Part shown: piece after piece, positions 44,308 through 52,370 of the stretch
Layout: each line of letters begins with the position of its first letter
How positions within the stretch are numbered: the stretch's first letter is position 1
DNA from: Nocardia miyunensis NBRC 108239
GTDB taxonomy: Bacteria; Actinomycetota; Actinomycetes; Mycobacteriales; Mycobacteriaceae
NCBI RefSeq assembly: GCF_001613065.1
Contig: NZ_BDBQ01000031.1
Location: 1-64,000, forward strand
Length of the DNA stretch: 64,000 bases
Direction: 5' to 3'
Translations under genes and position numbers: made by a program
The notes under the pieces: generated by a model
Databases searched by the model: none
What the model saw: the letters and a program-made list of their open reading frames with translations, nothing else
What the model was told of the DNA's origin: nothing

Positions 44308-45159
44308 TTACTGTGCGAGGACTGCGCGGAAGACCTCGGCGGGCGATGTTGCCGGGCGGCCGATGAGCTTGGTCAGGTCGCCGGTGGTGACGTCGAGCCA
44401 GCCGTTGCGGATGCCGGTGTCGGCGTTGGCGAGGGCTTGGGCGAAGGGCGCGGGGAGGCCGTTCTGCTCGAGGGCTGCGGCGTATTCGGCTTCCGATACG
44501 TCCGCGTAGTCGACCGGTTTGCCGAAGACCTCCGAAACTACTTGCGCCAGAGCGGGATACGTGAGGCTTTCGCCGCCGAGTTCATAGCTGCGCCCGGCGT
44601 GGCCGTCGGTGGTGAGTACGGCCGCGGCGGCTTCGGCGTAGTCCGCACGGGCGGCGGCGGAGACGCGGCCCTCGCCCGCGGCGCCCTGGAGCACACCGTG
44701 TTCCGCTGCCGCGGCGACGCGGTCGGCGTAGTTCTCCCAGTACCAACCGTTGCGCAGAAAGACATGCGGCACAGTCGATTCGGCCAGTACGGCCTCGGTT
44801 CCACGATGTTCCCGAGCCAGGGCCATCGGGTTCTCGTCGGCCCGCGGAATGCTGGTGTACGCGAGCAGTTGCACCCCGGCGCGCTCAGCGGCCCGAATCA
44901 CGGTGGTGTGCTGGGCAATCCGGGCGCCCATCTCGGTGCCGGATATCAACAGCAGCCGATCCACCCCGGCCAATGCGCGATCCAGAGCCTCGGCGTCGTC
45001 ATAGGACGCCTGCCGGACCTGCACACCACGCTCCGCCAGGTCGGCCACCTTCGACGGATCGCGGACGATCGCGACGACCGGCCCGGCATTCCTGCGCAAC
45101 AACGCTTCGACCACGAGACGCCCGAGCTGTCCGCTGGCCCCGGTCACGGCGACGGTCAT
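44308..45159 (-). CDS. qorB: NAD(P)H:quinone oxidoreductase 2 (QorB/YtfG, NmrA-like)
   Basis: The 283-residue atypical short-chain dehydrogenase has the NmrA/QOR2 dinucleotide motif TVAVTGASGQLGRLV at the N-terminus and the QOR2 segments LAYTSIPRADENPMALAREH and LRNGWYWENY. It reduces quinones with NADPH. The gene is divergent from an HxlR-type regulator, the qorB/qorR (ytfG/ytfH) arrangement. An AGGAGGTAGCT ribosome site fixes the start at 45159. Two palindromes lie between the genes. Confidence 0.92.
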   Translation of the reverse strand: MTVAVTGASGQLGRLVVEALLRRNAGPVVAIVRDPSKVADLAERGVQVRQASYDDAEALDRALAGVDRLLLISGTEMGARIAQHTTVIRAAERAGVQLLAYTSIPRADENPMALAREHRGTEAVLAESTVPHVFLRNGWYWENYADRVAAAAEHGVLQGAAGEGRVSAAARADYAEAAAAVLTTDGHAGRSYELGGESLTYPALAQVVSEVFGKPVDYADVSEAEYAAALEQNGLPAPFAQALANADTGIRNGWLDVTTGDLTKLIGRPATSPAEVFRAVLAQ

Positions 45160-45201
45160 AGCTACCTCCTGCATAGGTTTCGAATCACCATGCACTAACT
45201 A

Positions 45202-45215
45202 ATAGTAAGTACTAT
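45202..45215. promoter_or_regulatory. QorR-type operator, site 1
   Basis: ATAGTA-AG-TACTAT is a perfect 6-2-6 inverted repeat between the divergent qorB and HxlR genes, near the qorB promoter. Its ACTAT/ATAGT half-sites recur in site 2. Confidence 0.6.
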
Positions 45216-45242
45216 GTATTCCGCAATTACTGTGCGCGATGT

Positions 45243-45252
45243 CACTATAGTG
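45243..45252. promoter_or_regulatory. QorR-type operator, site 2
   Basis: CACTATAGTG is a perfect 10-base palindrome 22 bases upstream of the HxlR regulator start at 45274. It would fall inside the gene if the upstream ATG at 45214 were used, which favours the later start. Confidence 0.55.
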
Positions 45253-45273
45253 CGAATCGGTAGTATTGGCGTC

Positions 45274-45672
45274 ATGACCATGCGGGACACCGAGCGCGCC
45301 GACGCCGCGCTGGATTCGCTGGAACCCGATGTCTTCGCCCGGGACTGCACCTCACGCCCGGTCCTGCAGAACGTCGCGAGCCGCTGGGGCATCCTGGCCC
45401 TGGCCGCACTCCGCGAGGGCCCCTACCGCTTCAACGCCCTCCGCCGCCGAGTGGACGGCGTCAGCGAACGCATGCTCTCCCAGACCCTGCAAACCCTCGA
45501 ACGCGACGGCCTGGTCCACCGCGAGGCCTACCACACCATCCCCCCGCACGTCGAGTACACCCTGACGGACCTCGGCACCCAGGTAGCCGAGAAAATCCAC
45601 GACCTCATCGTCATCCTCGAGGGCAACATGGACACCGTCCGCGCCGCCCAGGCCGCCTACCACCGCGAATAA
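45274..45672 (+). CDS. qorR: HxlR-family redox-sensing regulator (QorR/YtfH-like)
   Basis: The 132-residue winged-helix DUF24/HxlR protein contains FARDCTSRPVLQNVASRWGILALAAL, here recognised by the conserved cysteine in RDCTSRP, and VSERMLSQTLQTLERDGLV. Family members such as C. glutamicum QorR use that N-terminal cysteine to sense oxidants and derepress the neighbouring quinone reductase. Divergent from qorB with two palindromes between. An ATG at 45214 is in frame but includes an operator. The start could also be ATG 45280. Confidence 0.9.
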   Translation: MTMRDTERADAALDSLEPDVFARDCTSRPVLQNVASRWGILALAALREGPYRFNALRRRVDGVSERMLSQTLQTLERDGLVHREAYHTIPPHVEYTLTDLGTQVAEKIHDLIVILEGNMDTVRAAQAAYHRE

Positions 45673-45970
45673 CAGCGGGATAGTCGGGCAGAACCGGCTA
45701 CCTCGTCGCGACCGCCACCGCCGCCGTCATACCGGGCGGTCGGGTCAGCCGACGCGGCCTCACCGCTCGACCACCCCTTGCGCCAGCTGAACGCAACGGA
45801 AGATCAACGCAGCCGCAACGGCAGCGCATCCCATCGGGCCGCTTCTAGGAGCACCGTGGATACAGCCTCCAATACCGGACAGCCGAAACGGAACGCGCCT
45901 TCCCGTATTCCACTGGAAAGTGTTGCAGCACAAGGGAACCAGGAACAATCAATCGAAACGGAGCGGTTCG

Positions 45971-46198
45971 ATGATTTCACCGATGCTCAGGACGAGCACC
46001 CCCATGGACACCACCGTCTGGATGCCCCGCTTTCCACACGACGCACCGGACGAGGCGATGAGCCTCGAGGCGGCCCACTTCGCCATGCAACGGCATCGCG
46101 ACTGCAGCATCACCGACTGCGCCCGCAAGCGCACAGCCTGGAAGGTGCTGGTCGCAGCCGGACGCATCCACCCCGACACATATCGGGTCCAGGAATGA
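45971..46198 (+). CDS. Tiny gene 1 of overlapping micro-operon (75 aa)
   Basis: The 75-residue protein has no family that I can name. It contains MDTTVWMPRFPHDAPDEA and SLEAAHFAMQRHRDCS-ITDCARKR, with two cysteines spaced by four residues, and ends WKVLVAAGRIHPDTYRVQE. The C-terminal half reads like a small zinc or helix-turn-helix-like fold. GGAGCGG precedes the ATG. Its TGA overlaps the ATG of the next tiny gene (ATGA), and four such genes follow one another. It is cytosolic, with no signal peptide. Confidence 0.6.
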   Translation: MISPMLRTSTPMDTTVWMPRFPHDAPDEAMSLEAAHFAMQRHRDCSITDCARKRTAWKVLVAAGRIHPDTYRVQE

Positions 46199-46260
46199 GC
46201 GGCCACCCAGCGCACGCGGTGCGACCGGAACCTCACCCCACGGACGGGGTATTGCCGTGA
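46195..46260 (+). CDS. Tiny gene 2 of overlapping micro-operon (21 aa)
   Basis: A 21-codon His/Pro-rich reading (MSGHPAHAVRPEPHPTDG and three more residues) starts in the stop of tiny gene 1 and ends in the GTG of tiny gene 3 (GTGA). It may be a coupling peptide that carries ribosomes along rather than a functional protein. Its two perfect overlaps are the only evidence. Confidence 0.35.
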   Translation: MSGHPAHAVRPEPHPTDGVLP

Positions 46261-46421
46261 CGAATCCCCCAGACGATCTGTGGTGCGACTGGTGCGGTCA
46301 CCGCAACCTCGAGGTCCACCGGTACGACGGCCGCGTGTTCTGCGGCCTCGCCTGCGCCCAGAAATATCGGACGCGAGCACTCCAACCGACGGTGATCGAG
46401 CTTCACGAGCCGCGGCAATGA
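46257..46421 (+). CDS. Tiny gene 3: zinc-ribbon protein (54 aa)
   Basis: The 54-residue protein has two cysteine pairs, WCDWCGHRNLEVH and FCGLACAQKY (CxxC...CxxxC), around a short basic linker. It resembles a one-finger zinc ribbon/treble clef. The aromatic context and size suit a protein- or RNA-binding adaptor; function is unknown. It starts with GTG overlapping the stop of tiny gene 2 and stops within the ATG of tiny gene 4. Confidence 0.6.
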   Translation: MTNPPDDLWCDWCGHRNLEVHRYDGRVFCGLACAQKYRTRALQPTVIELHEPRQ

Positions 46422-46570
46422 GCGACGAACTTCCTCGCCGCACACCCGGCACACACCACATCCCCCGCTACCCGACCACGCTTCCCTCGGCGGCGCTGCT
46501 CATTCGCGTAGCAACCGGGCTGGACGAGTGGGCAGAACGCGACCACGTCACCAGAGACGCGAATCAGTGA
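46418..46570 (+). CDS. Tiny gene 4 of overlapping micro-operon (50 aa)
   Basis: The 50-residue polar protein MSDELPRRTPGTHHIPR... continues with TTLPSAALLIRVATGLDEWAERD, one amphipathic helix and an acidic end. Its ATG overlaps the TGA of tiny gene 3 (ATGA). I do not recognise the family. It ends 26 bp from the convergent Methyltransf_19 gene. Confidence 0.5.
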   Translation: MSDELPRRTPGTHHIPRYPTTLPSAALLIRVATGLDEWAERDHVTRDANQ

Positions 46571-46596
46571 ACAGTCACCTTGTCCGGCACACGGTG

Positions 46597-47472
46597 CTAC
46601 TTACGCCCGACAGCGGCCCAGAACGACACCTTCGCATCCATGTCCTCCGGGGTTTCGGCGCCGACGGCGACGGGCGGCTCCGGGTCGGGACGCCACCGGT
46701 GTGAGCCTGTGATTCCCGGCTCGATCACATCGAGTCCGTTGAAGAAGCGGGCGAATTCGGCATTGGTGCGCGCTTGCAGGCTCAGGCCGTTGCCTCGGTA
46801 TGCGTCGACGATCCCGGCGACCTGAACAGGATTGAAGTCCGGGCTCAGGTGTGTCATCACCAGAAACGACCCGGGGGCCAGCGCGTCCAGCAGGGTCGAG
46901 ACGATGCCGTAGGCGTCGTGCTCATCGTCCTGGACGAAATGCAGCAGGGCGATCAGGCTCAGCGCCACCGGCTTGGTCAGGTCCAGGGTGCTCGCCAACT
47001 CGGGTGCGGTCAGGATGCTGTTCGGGTCGGTGACATCGGCCTGGATATACGCGGTTTCACCCTCGGGCGTGCCGGCCATCAGCGCTCGGGCGTGCGTGAG
47101 TACCAACGGGTCGAAATCCGCGTATACGACGCGAGCCTCCGGTGCCACCGCCTGTGCGACCTGGTGCAGATTGGGCTGCGTCGGTATGCCCGTCCCGATA
47201 TCCAGAAACTGGCGTATCCCATGTTCGGCAGCGAGGTAGCGAGTTGCTCGGTGCATGAACGCCCGATTCACCCTCGCGCACAGCTTGATCGTCGGAAACG
47301 CCCGCTCGACCTGCTCCGCCGCGGTGCGGTCACACTGGAAGTTGTCCTTGCCTCCCAAGTAGTAGTCGTACATTCGAGCGCTGTGCGCCTTTTTCATTTC
47401 GACCGGATCGCCAACGGAAGAAGCTGATTGGGACGTGATGGAGTCGTCGCCCCCGATTGCGTTGGTAGCCAT
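46597..47472 (-). CDS. SAM-dependent methyltransferase, Methyltransf_19/DUF574 family
   Basis: The 291-residue protein has the family hallmark ARMYDYYLGGKDNFQCDR near residue 33, AdoMet motif I QFLDIGTGIPT, the second acidic loop VYADFDPLVLTHA and the SLIALLHFVQDD block. DUF574/PF04672 methyltransferases are abundant in Streptomyces and Nocardia, and their substrates are unknown. It is convergent with the tiny-gene operon. No XRE/DUF397 partner, common beside this family, is present. Confidence 0.9.
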   Translation of the reverse strand: MATNAIGGDDSITSQSASSVGDPVEMKKAHSARMYDYYLGGKDNFQCDRTAAEQVERAFPTIKLCARVNRAFMHRATRYLAAEHGIRQFLDIGTGIPTQPNLHQVAQAVAPEARVVYADFDPLVLTHARALMAGTPEGETAYIQADVTDPNSILTAPELASTLDLTKPVALSLIALLHFVQDDEHDAYGIVSTLLDALAPGSFLVMTHLSPDFNPVQVAGIVDAYRGNGLSLQARTNAEFARFFNGLDVIEPGITGSHRWRPDPEPPVAVGAETPEDMDAKVSFWAAVGRK

Positions 47473-47579
47473 GGCTATACAGACTCCTCGTTACTAGCAG
47501 CCTAACGTGATCGATATCGCAACCGGACCGACAACGCTCGTTTCGGATCACAACGACGCCAGGTTGCCTCTACAACGCA
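47473..47579. other. Upstream region of the methyltransferase gene
   Basis: This stretch is the leader of the leftward methyltransferase gene. Together with the remnant at 47580 and the bases to 47818 it makes a 346-bp interval without an intact gene. Confidence 0.35.
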
Positions 47580-47690
47580 TTACCCCGCAAGGGCGCTGCG
47601 GAAAACATCGGCGGGTCGACCGGTCAGTTCGGCCAGGTCAAAACCACCGATTCGGACAGCGCACTTGGGCCCTGCATCACCGAGCCGCCT
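47580..47690 (-). pseudogene. C-terminal remnant of an NmrA/QorB-like dehydrogenase
   Basis: On the minus strand the reading ends DLAELTGRPADVFRSALAG and stop (47580-47582). Compare DLTKLIGRPATSPAEVFRAVLAQ at the end of intact qorB (44308). The frame persists upstream for about 15 codons, then loses similarity, and no start is present. It is a decayed fragment of a second gene of this family. Confidence 0.5.
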
Positions 47691-47818
47691 ATCGGCAGTG
47701 AATTCTCCAGCGGCACAACATCATTTACAGACCAGTCGGCTTCCGCCTCATCGAATTGACGGGTCACCATCGTGATTGTGCCGCAGTTCTGGAACGACAA
47801 CCCACCGTATGAGTGGAA

Positions 47819-48478
47819 CTACTCCCAGGGAGTCCACTCGTCGGTGCGGATCGAGACGCCGAACGGGTCCGGCAGATCGATCGTCTCACCGAACTTCCAA
47901 GTCACCGACTCGCGATAGGTACCGGATTCACGGTCCGGGACGGTGAACAGTGTCGCGGCAGCCACTTTCGGATCACGATCCGCGATCAGGTAATACTCGA
48001 TTCCGACCCGGGCGTAGCCGTTCCACTTACTGGGGCGGACCCGGCGGGCGCCTGGTTGACGGTCTTCGGCGGCAGTGGACGGTGAAGTGACCTCGACGGC
48101 GAGCGCCAATTGATGTGGCAGGAGCTTGTGTACGTCGTCGCGACGTGCTTGGCGGGCGATATCCCTGTCCAAAACGCACAGATCGGGGATGTACCCGTCA
48201 TGAATATCGCTGAGATTCAGATCCTGAGTCTGCACACACAACCATCGGAACTCCGAATCGGCAGCCTTGGCCACTGCAATCGCCTCGTGAATATCGCTGA
48301 CGATCAGACTGTGCGCAAGCTTCGGTCCCGGTGCCACAACGATCTCCCCCCCGATGATCTCGGCCCGCGTGCCATCGTGCGGCAGGTCGAGAATGTCCGT
48401 CAGTTCATCACGCATCCACAGGTCATAGGGCTCGCCGGGCAACTCGCTATGACGATGGACAACGGCCATGACGCTCAT
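47819..48478 (-). CDS. Uma2-family (DUF820) putative restriction-like endonuclease
   Basis: The 219-residue protein has the Uma2 PD-(D/E)xK-like core: PDLCVLDRDIA (Asp), LALAVEVTSPSTAAED (Glu in EVTSPST) and K in PSKWNGYARVGIEYYLIADRD. Family members are frequent single genes in Actinobacteria and cyanobacteria. Nuclease function is predicted from fold only. The ATG at 48478 is preceded by GGAGGGAT; a longer in-frame N-terminus has no homology features. Confidence 0.83.
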   Translation of the reverse strand: MSVMAVVHRHSELPGEPYDLWMRDELTDILDLPHDGTRAEIIGGEIVVAPGPKLAHSLIVSDIHEAIAVAKAADSEFRWLCVQTQDLNLSDIHDGYIPDLCVLDRDIARQARRDDVHKLLPHQLALAVEVTSPSTAAEDRQPGARRVRPSKWNGYARVGIEYYLIADRDPKVAAATLFTVPDRESGTYRESVTWKFGETIDLPDPFGVSIRTDEWTPWE

Positions 48479-48641
48479 GATGTGTATCCCTCCCTCGTTC
48501 GAGCACGGCCATCGTAAGCCCGAGATCCCTCGAAACACCAGCTCAGAAGGGTTCCCGCACCCCGTACACAGCGACACACCGACCACACGCCGAACAACCG
48601 CTCCACAACGGAACACACAAGCCGCCACTGGCAGAACAAAA

Positions 48642-48671
48642 GTGCCCTCCGGTTCGAAAACCGAAGGGCAC
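48642..48671 (-). terminator. Rho-independent terminator of lpdC
   Basis: A 13-bp stem with one mismatch (GTGCCCTcCGGTT pairing with AACCGaAGGGCAC) and loop CGAA is followed on the minus strand by TTTTGTTC. It lies 15 bases beyond the lpdC stop. Confidence 0.8.
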
Positions 48672-48685
48672 CTTGGTAATACAGC

Positions 48686-50089
48686 TCAGAAGTTGATCAT
48701 GTGACCGGCGAGGCCGTGGATGGCTTCCTGCAGCGCCTCACTCAGCGTGGGGTGGGTGTGGACGTTGCGGGCCAGCTCGTTGACCGTCAGGTCCCACTTC
48801 TGGGCGAGGGTCAGCTCGGGCAGGAGCTCGGAGACGTCGGGGCCGATGAGGTGGCCGCCGAGGAGTTCGCCGTACTTCGTGTCGGCGATGAGCTTCACGA
48901 AACCGGTCGGGTCGCCGAGGCCGTGCGCCTTGCCGTTCGCGGTGAACGGGAAGGTGGCGACCTTCACATCGTAGCCCTCGGCGCGGGCCTGCTCCTCGGT
49001 GAGGCCGAAGCTGGCGACCTGCGGCTGGCAGAAGGTGGCGCGCGGCATCATCCGGTAGTCACCCAGCGTCTGGGTCTCGGCGCCGGCGATGGTCTCGGCC
49101 GCGACCACGCCCTGCGCCTCCGCGACGTGCGCGAGCTGCAGCTTCGCGGTGACGTCACCGATCGCGTAGATGTGCGGGACGCTGGTGCGCATGTAGTCGT
49201 CGATCGCGATCGCGCCGCGATCGGTGAGCTGCACGCCCGTGCTCTCCAGGCCGTAGCCCTGCACCCGGGGTGCGAAACCGACGGCCTGCAGCACCTTGTC
49301 GACCGTAACGGTCTCGATCGAACCGGACTTGTTGTCCTTGATCGACACCGACACCTTCGAGCCGTTGTCCTCGATGGACTGCACCGACGCGCCGGTGGTG
49401 ATGGTGACACCCAGCTTCTTGTACGCCTTGGTGATCTCCTTGGAGACGTCCGCGTCCTCGTTCGGCAGCGCGCGGTCCAGGAACTCCACGATCCGCACGT
49501 CGACGCCGTAGTTCTTCAGGACGTACGCGAACTCCATACCGATGGCGCCCGCGCCGACGATCAGGATCGACCCCGGCAGATCACGGGTGAGAATCTGCTC
49601 CTCGTACGTGACGACGTTCTGCGACAGCGACGTCCCCGGCAGCAGCTTGGTTTCGGTACCGGTGGCGATGATCGCGTTGTCGAACGTGATCGTCTCGCTG
49701 CCGCCCTTGCTCAGCGCGACCGAGAGCGTGTGGGCGTCGGTGAACGTACCGGCCCCGTCGTACTCATCGATCTTGTTCTTCTTCATCAGGAAGTGCACGC
49801 CCTTGACGCGGCCGTCGGCGACCTTGCGGCTCCGATCGAAGGCCGCGCCGAAGTCGAAGCTGGCCTCGCCCGAAATACCGAACGTCCTGGCTTCCTTGGT
49901 GAAGATATGCGCGAGCTCCGCATTGCGCAGCAGGGCCTTGGAGGGAATGCACCCGACGTTCAGGCACACCCCACCCCAGTATTTCTGCTCGACGATCGCT
50001 GTTCGCAATCCGAGCTGAGCAGCGCGGATCGCGGCGACGTAACCGCCGGGTCCGGCGCCGAGAACGACGACATCGTAGTGGGAAGTCAC
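48686..50089 (-). CDS. lpdC: Dihydrolipoyl dehydrogenase
   Basis: The 467-residue flavoprotein (E3) reoxidises dihydrolipoamide of pyruvate/2-oxoglutarate and branched-chain dehydrogenase complexes. It has FAD motif [17 protein letters not shown], redox disulfide [19 protein letters not shown] motif [16 protein letters not shown] and the C-terminal His-Glu in HTHPTLSEA. It matches Rv0462 in length and position relative to ramB. No Shine-Dalgarno precedes the GTG at 50089; a TAGACT hexamer sits about 10 bases upstream, so a leaderless mRNA is likely. Confidence 0.96.
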   Translation of the reverse strand: MTSHYDVVVLGAGPGGYVAAIRAAQLGLRTAIVEQKYWGGVCLNVGCIPSKALLRNAELAHIFTKEARTFGISGEASFDFGAAFDRSRKVADGRVKGVHFLMKKNKIDEYDGAGTFTDAHTLSVALSKGGSETITFDNAIIATGTETKLLPGTSLSQNVVTYEEQILTRDLPGSILIVGAGAIGMEFAYVLKNYGVDVRIVEFLDRALPNEDADVSKEITKAYKKLGVTITTGASVQSIEDNGSKVSVSIKDNKSGSIETVTVDKVLQAVGFAPRVQGYGLESTGVQLTDRGAIAIDDYMRTSVPHIYAIGDVTAKLQLAHVAEAQGVVAAETIAGAETQTLGDYRMMPRATFCQPQVASFGLTEEQARAEGYDVKVATFPFTANGKAHGLGDPTGFVKLIADTKYGELLGGHLIGPDVSELLPELTLAQKWDLTVNELARNVHTHPTLSEALQEAIHGLAGHMINF

Positions 50090-50202
50090 GGCGACGAGTC
50101 TAGTCACGGCGTGCGATCTCGCAGCCGTGGGTGGTGGCCCGCGAGAAGTGCGCACAGCAGTTCGCGGTGAGGACCGCGATGTCCTCGGTAAGAATGTCAG
50201 TT

Positions 50203-52284
50203 ATGAGTGGCGCGCACGAGCAGCAGACCGACCCCTACCTCTGGCTCGAGGAGGTGACGGGCGATCGGGCCCTGGATTTCGCCCGCGCGCACAACGACGT
50301 GGTCGTCGAGCGGTTCGCGACCTCCGACCGGTTCAACGATCTCGAGCATCGCATCCTGGACATGCTCGACACCGACACCCGCATCCCGTATCCGACCCGC
50401 CGCGCGCAGTGGCTCTACAACTTCTGGCGCGATGCCGAACATCCCAAGGGCCTGTGGCGGCGCACCACCTTCGCCGAGTACGCGACCGACAGCCCCGAGT
50501 GGGAGGTGCTGATCGATCTGGACGCCCTGGCCGCGGCCGAGGAGGAGAACTGGGTCTGGGCCGGGGCCGCGGTGCTGCGTCCCGCGCAGTCGCTGGCACT
50601 GATCAGCCTGTCCCGCGGCGGCGCGGACGCCAAGGTGGTGCGGGAATTCGACATGCGCACCAAGCAGTTCCGCGCGCCCGAGGACGGCGGCTTCCACCTC
50701 CCCGAGGCGAAATCGCAGCTGAGCTGGATCGACGCCGATTCGGTCTATGTCGGAACGGATTTCGGCCCCGATTCGCTCACCGACTCCGGCTATCCGCGGA
50801 TCGCCAAGCGCTGGCAGCGCGGCACTCCGCTCGAGGACGCGCGCACGATCCTGGAGGGCGAGGCGAGCGATGTCGCGGTCTCCGCGGGATACGACCGGAC
50901 CCCGGGCTACGAACGCCATTTCGTCTCGCGCGCAACCGATTTCTACAACGAGATCGCCTATCTGATCGAGGACGACGGCACCCTGCGCCGCCTGGACACG
51001 CCCACCGACGCCTCGGTGTCCTGGTACCGGGACTGGTTGCTGCTGCGCCTCAAGACGCCGTGGGAGGTGGGCGGCGCGAGCTATCCCGCGGGCGCGCTGA
51101 TCATCATCGGGTTGAACGAATTTCTGGACGGCGCAAGGAATTTCGAGACGATCTTCACCCCCGACGAGCACACCGCACTGCACGGCTACGGCTGGACCGA
51201 ACACCATCTGCTGTTGATCACCCTCGAGGACGTGCAGACCAGGCTCTACGTACTCACCTCGACCGAGGGCGGCTGGACGCGCGAAACCCTCACCGACGTC
51301 CCGCCGATGGCCACCACCAATGTCATGAATCTCGATCCGCTCGAGGGCGGCGACGAATTCATGCTCACCTCGAGCGGTTTCACCACCCCCGCGACCCTGC
51401 TGTCCGGTTCGGTGGGCGGGCCGACCACACTGCTCAAACAGGAACCCGGATTCTTCGACGCCGAGGGCATCGAGACCGAACAGTTCTTCGCCCGGTCCGA
51501 TGACGGAACGATGGTGCCCTACTTCGTGATTCGGCATCGCGATCGGCGTGGACAGGCGGGCCCGACGGTGATGTCCGGCTACGGCGGATTCGAGATCTCC
51601 CGAACCCCGGGCTACAACGGCGCGTCCGGAATGGGCTGGCTGGAGCGCGGCGGCACCTGGGTGATGACGAACATCCGCGGCGGCGGCGAATACGGACCGC
51701 AGTGGCACACCCAGGCACTCAAGGCCGATCGGCATCGGGTCTACGAGGACTTCTCCTCGATCGCCAAAGACCTTGTGGCACGCGGTATCACGACCGCACC
51801 GCAGCTGGGCGCGGTGGGCGGCAGCAATGGCGGCCTGCTGATGGGCGTCATGCTGACCCGGTATCCGGAACTGTTCGGCGCGATCGTGTGCCAGGTGCCG
51901 CTGCTGGACATGCGGCGCTATCACCATCTGCTGGCCGGGGCGTCCTGGGTGGCCGAATACGGCGATCCGGACAAGCCCGAGGAATGGGAGTACATCAGCA
52001 AGTACTCCCCCTACCAGAACGCTCGCGCCGAAAAGCCCTATCCCCCGATCCTTCTGACCACCTCCACCCGCGACGACCGCGTCCATCCGGGCCACGCCCG
52101 CAAGATGGCCGCACTGCTCGAGGAACAGGGCCACACCGTCTGGTACCACGAGAACATCGAGGGCGGCCACGGCGGCGCGGCCGACAACAAGCAGATGGCG
52201 TTCCAAGCGGCACTGATCTACGAGTTCTTCACCCAACTGCTCATGGACGAACAAGCAGACGGCGCTGCACCGGACGGGCACTGA
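50203..52284 (+). CDS. S9 prolyl oligopeptidase family protease (Rv0457c-like)
   Basis: The 693-residue serine peptidase has an N-terminal seven-bladed beta-propeller (about residues 50-400) and a C-terminal alpha/beta-hydrolase domain. The catalytic residues are Ser in AVGGSNGGLLMG, Asp in STRDDRVHPGHA and His in IEGGHGGAADNKQ. It cleaves short peptides after proline or related residues in the cytosol. Position beside lpdC fits Rv0457c. The last 68 bp of the gene are duplicated in tandem beyond its stop (52213-52348). Confidence 0.93.
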   Translation: MSGAHEQQTDPYLWLEEVTGDRALDFARAHNDVVVERFATSDRFNDLEHRILDMLDTDTRIPYPTRRAQWLYNFWRDAEHPKGLWRRTTFAEYATDSPEWEVLIDLDALAAAEEENWVWAGAAVLRPAQSLALISLSRGGADAKVVREFDMRTKQFRAPEDGGFHLPEAKSQLSWIDADSVYVGTDFGPDSLTDSGYPRIAKRWQRGTPLEDARTILEGEASDVAVSAGYDRTPGYERHFVSRATDFYNEIAYLIEDDGTLRRLDTPTDASVSWYRDWLLLRLKTPWEVGGASYPAGALIIIGLNEFLDGARNFETIFTPDEHTALHGYGWTEHHLLLITLEDVQTRLYVLTSTEGGWTRETLTDVPPMATTNVMNLDPLEGGDEFMLTSSGFTTPATLLSGSVGGPTTLLKQEPGFFDAEGIETEQFFARSDDGTMVPYFVIRHRDRRGQAGPTVMSGYGGFEISRTPGYNGASGMGWLERGGTWVMTNIRGGGEYGPQWHTQALKADRHRVYEDFSSIAKDLVARGITTAPQLGAVGGSNGGLLMGVMLTRYPELFGAIVCQVPLLDMRRYHHLLAGASWVAEYGDPDKPEEWEYISKYSPYQNARAEKPYPPILLTTSTRDDRVHPGHARKMAALLEEQGHTVWYHENIEGGHGGAADNKQMAFQAALIYEFFTQLLMDEQADGAAPDGH

Positions 52285-52348
52285 TCTACGAGTTCTTCAC
52301 CCAGCTGCTCATGGACGAACAAGCAGACGGCGCTGCGCCGGACGGGCA
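52213..52348. repeat. 68-bp tandem duplication spanning the peptidase 3' end
   Basis: Two copies (52213-52280 and 52281-52348) differ only at CAA/CAG and GCA/GCG. Both changes are synonymous in the peptidase frame (Gln, Ala). The first copy includes the peptidase C-terminus up to its last His codon; the second copy repeats the C-terminal codons after the stop, out of frame by 68 mod 3. Confidence 0.9.
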
Positions 52349-52370
52349 CTGATCCACGAGCGTGCGTGCG

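Noticed and set aside
50197..52281. Long minus-strand frame antisense to the S9 peptidase
   Set aside because: No recognisable domain; the plus-strand frame has the complete serine-protease triad and propeller.
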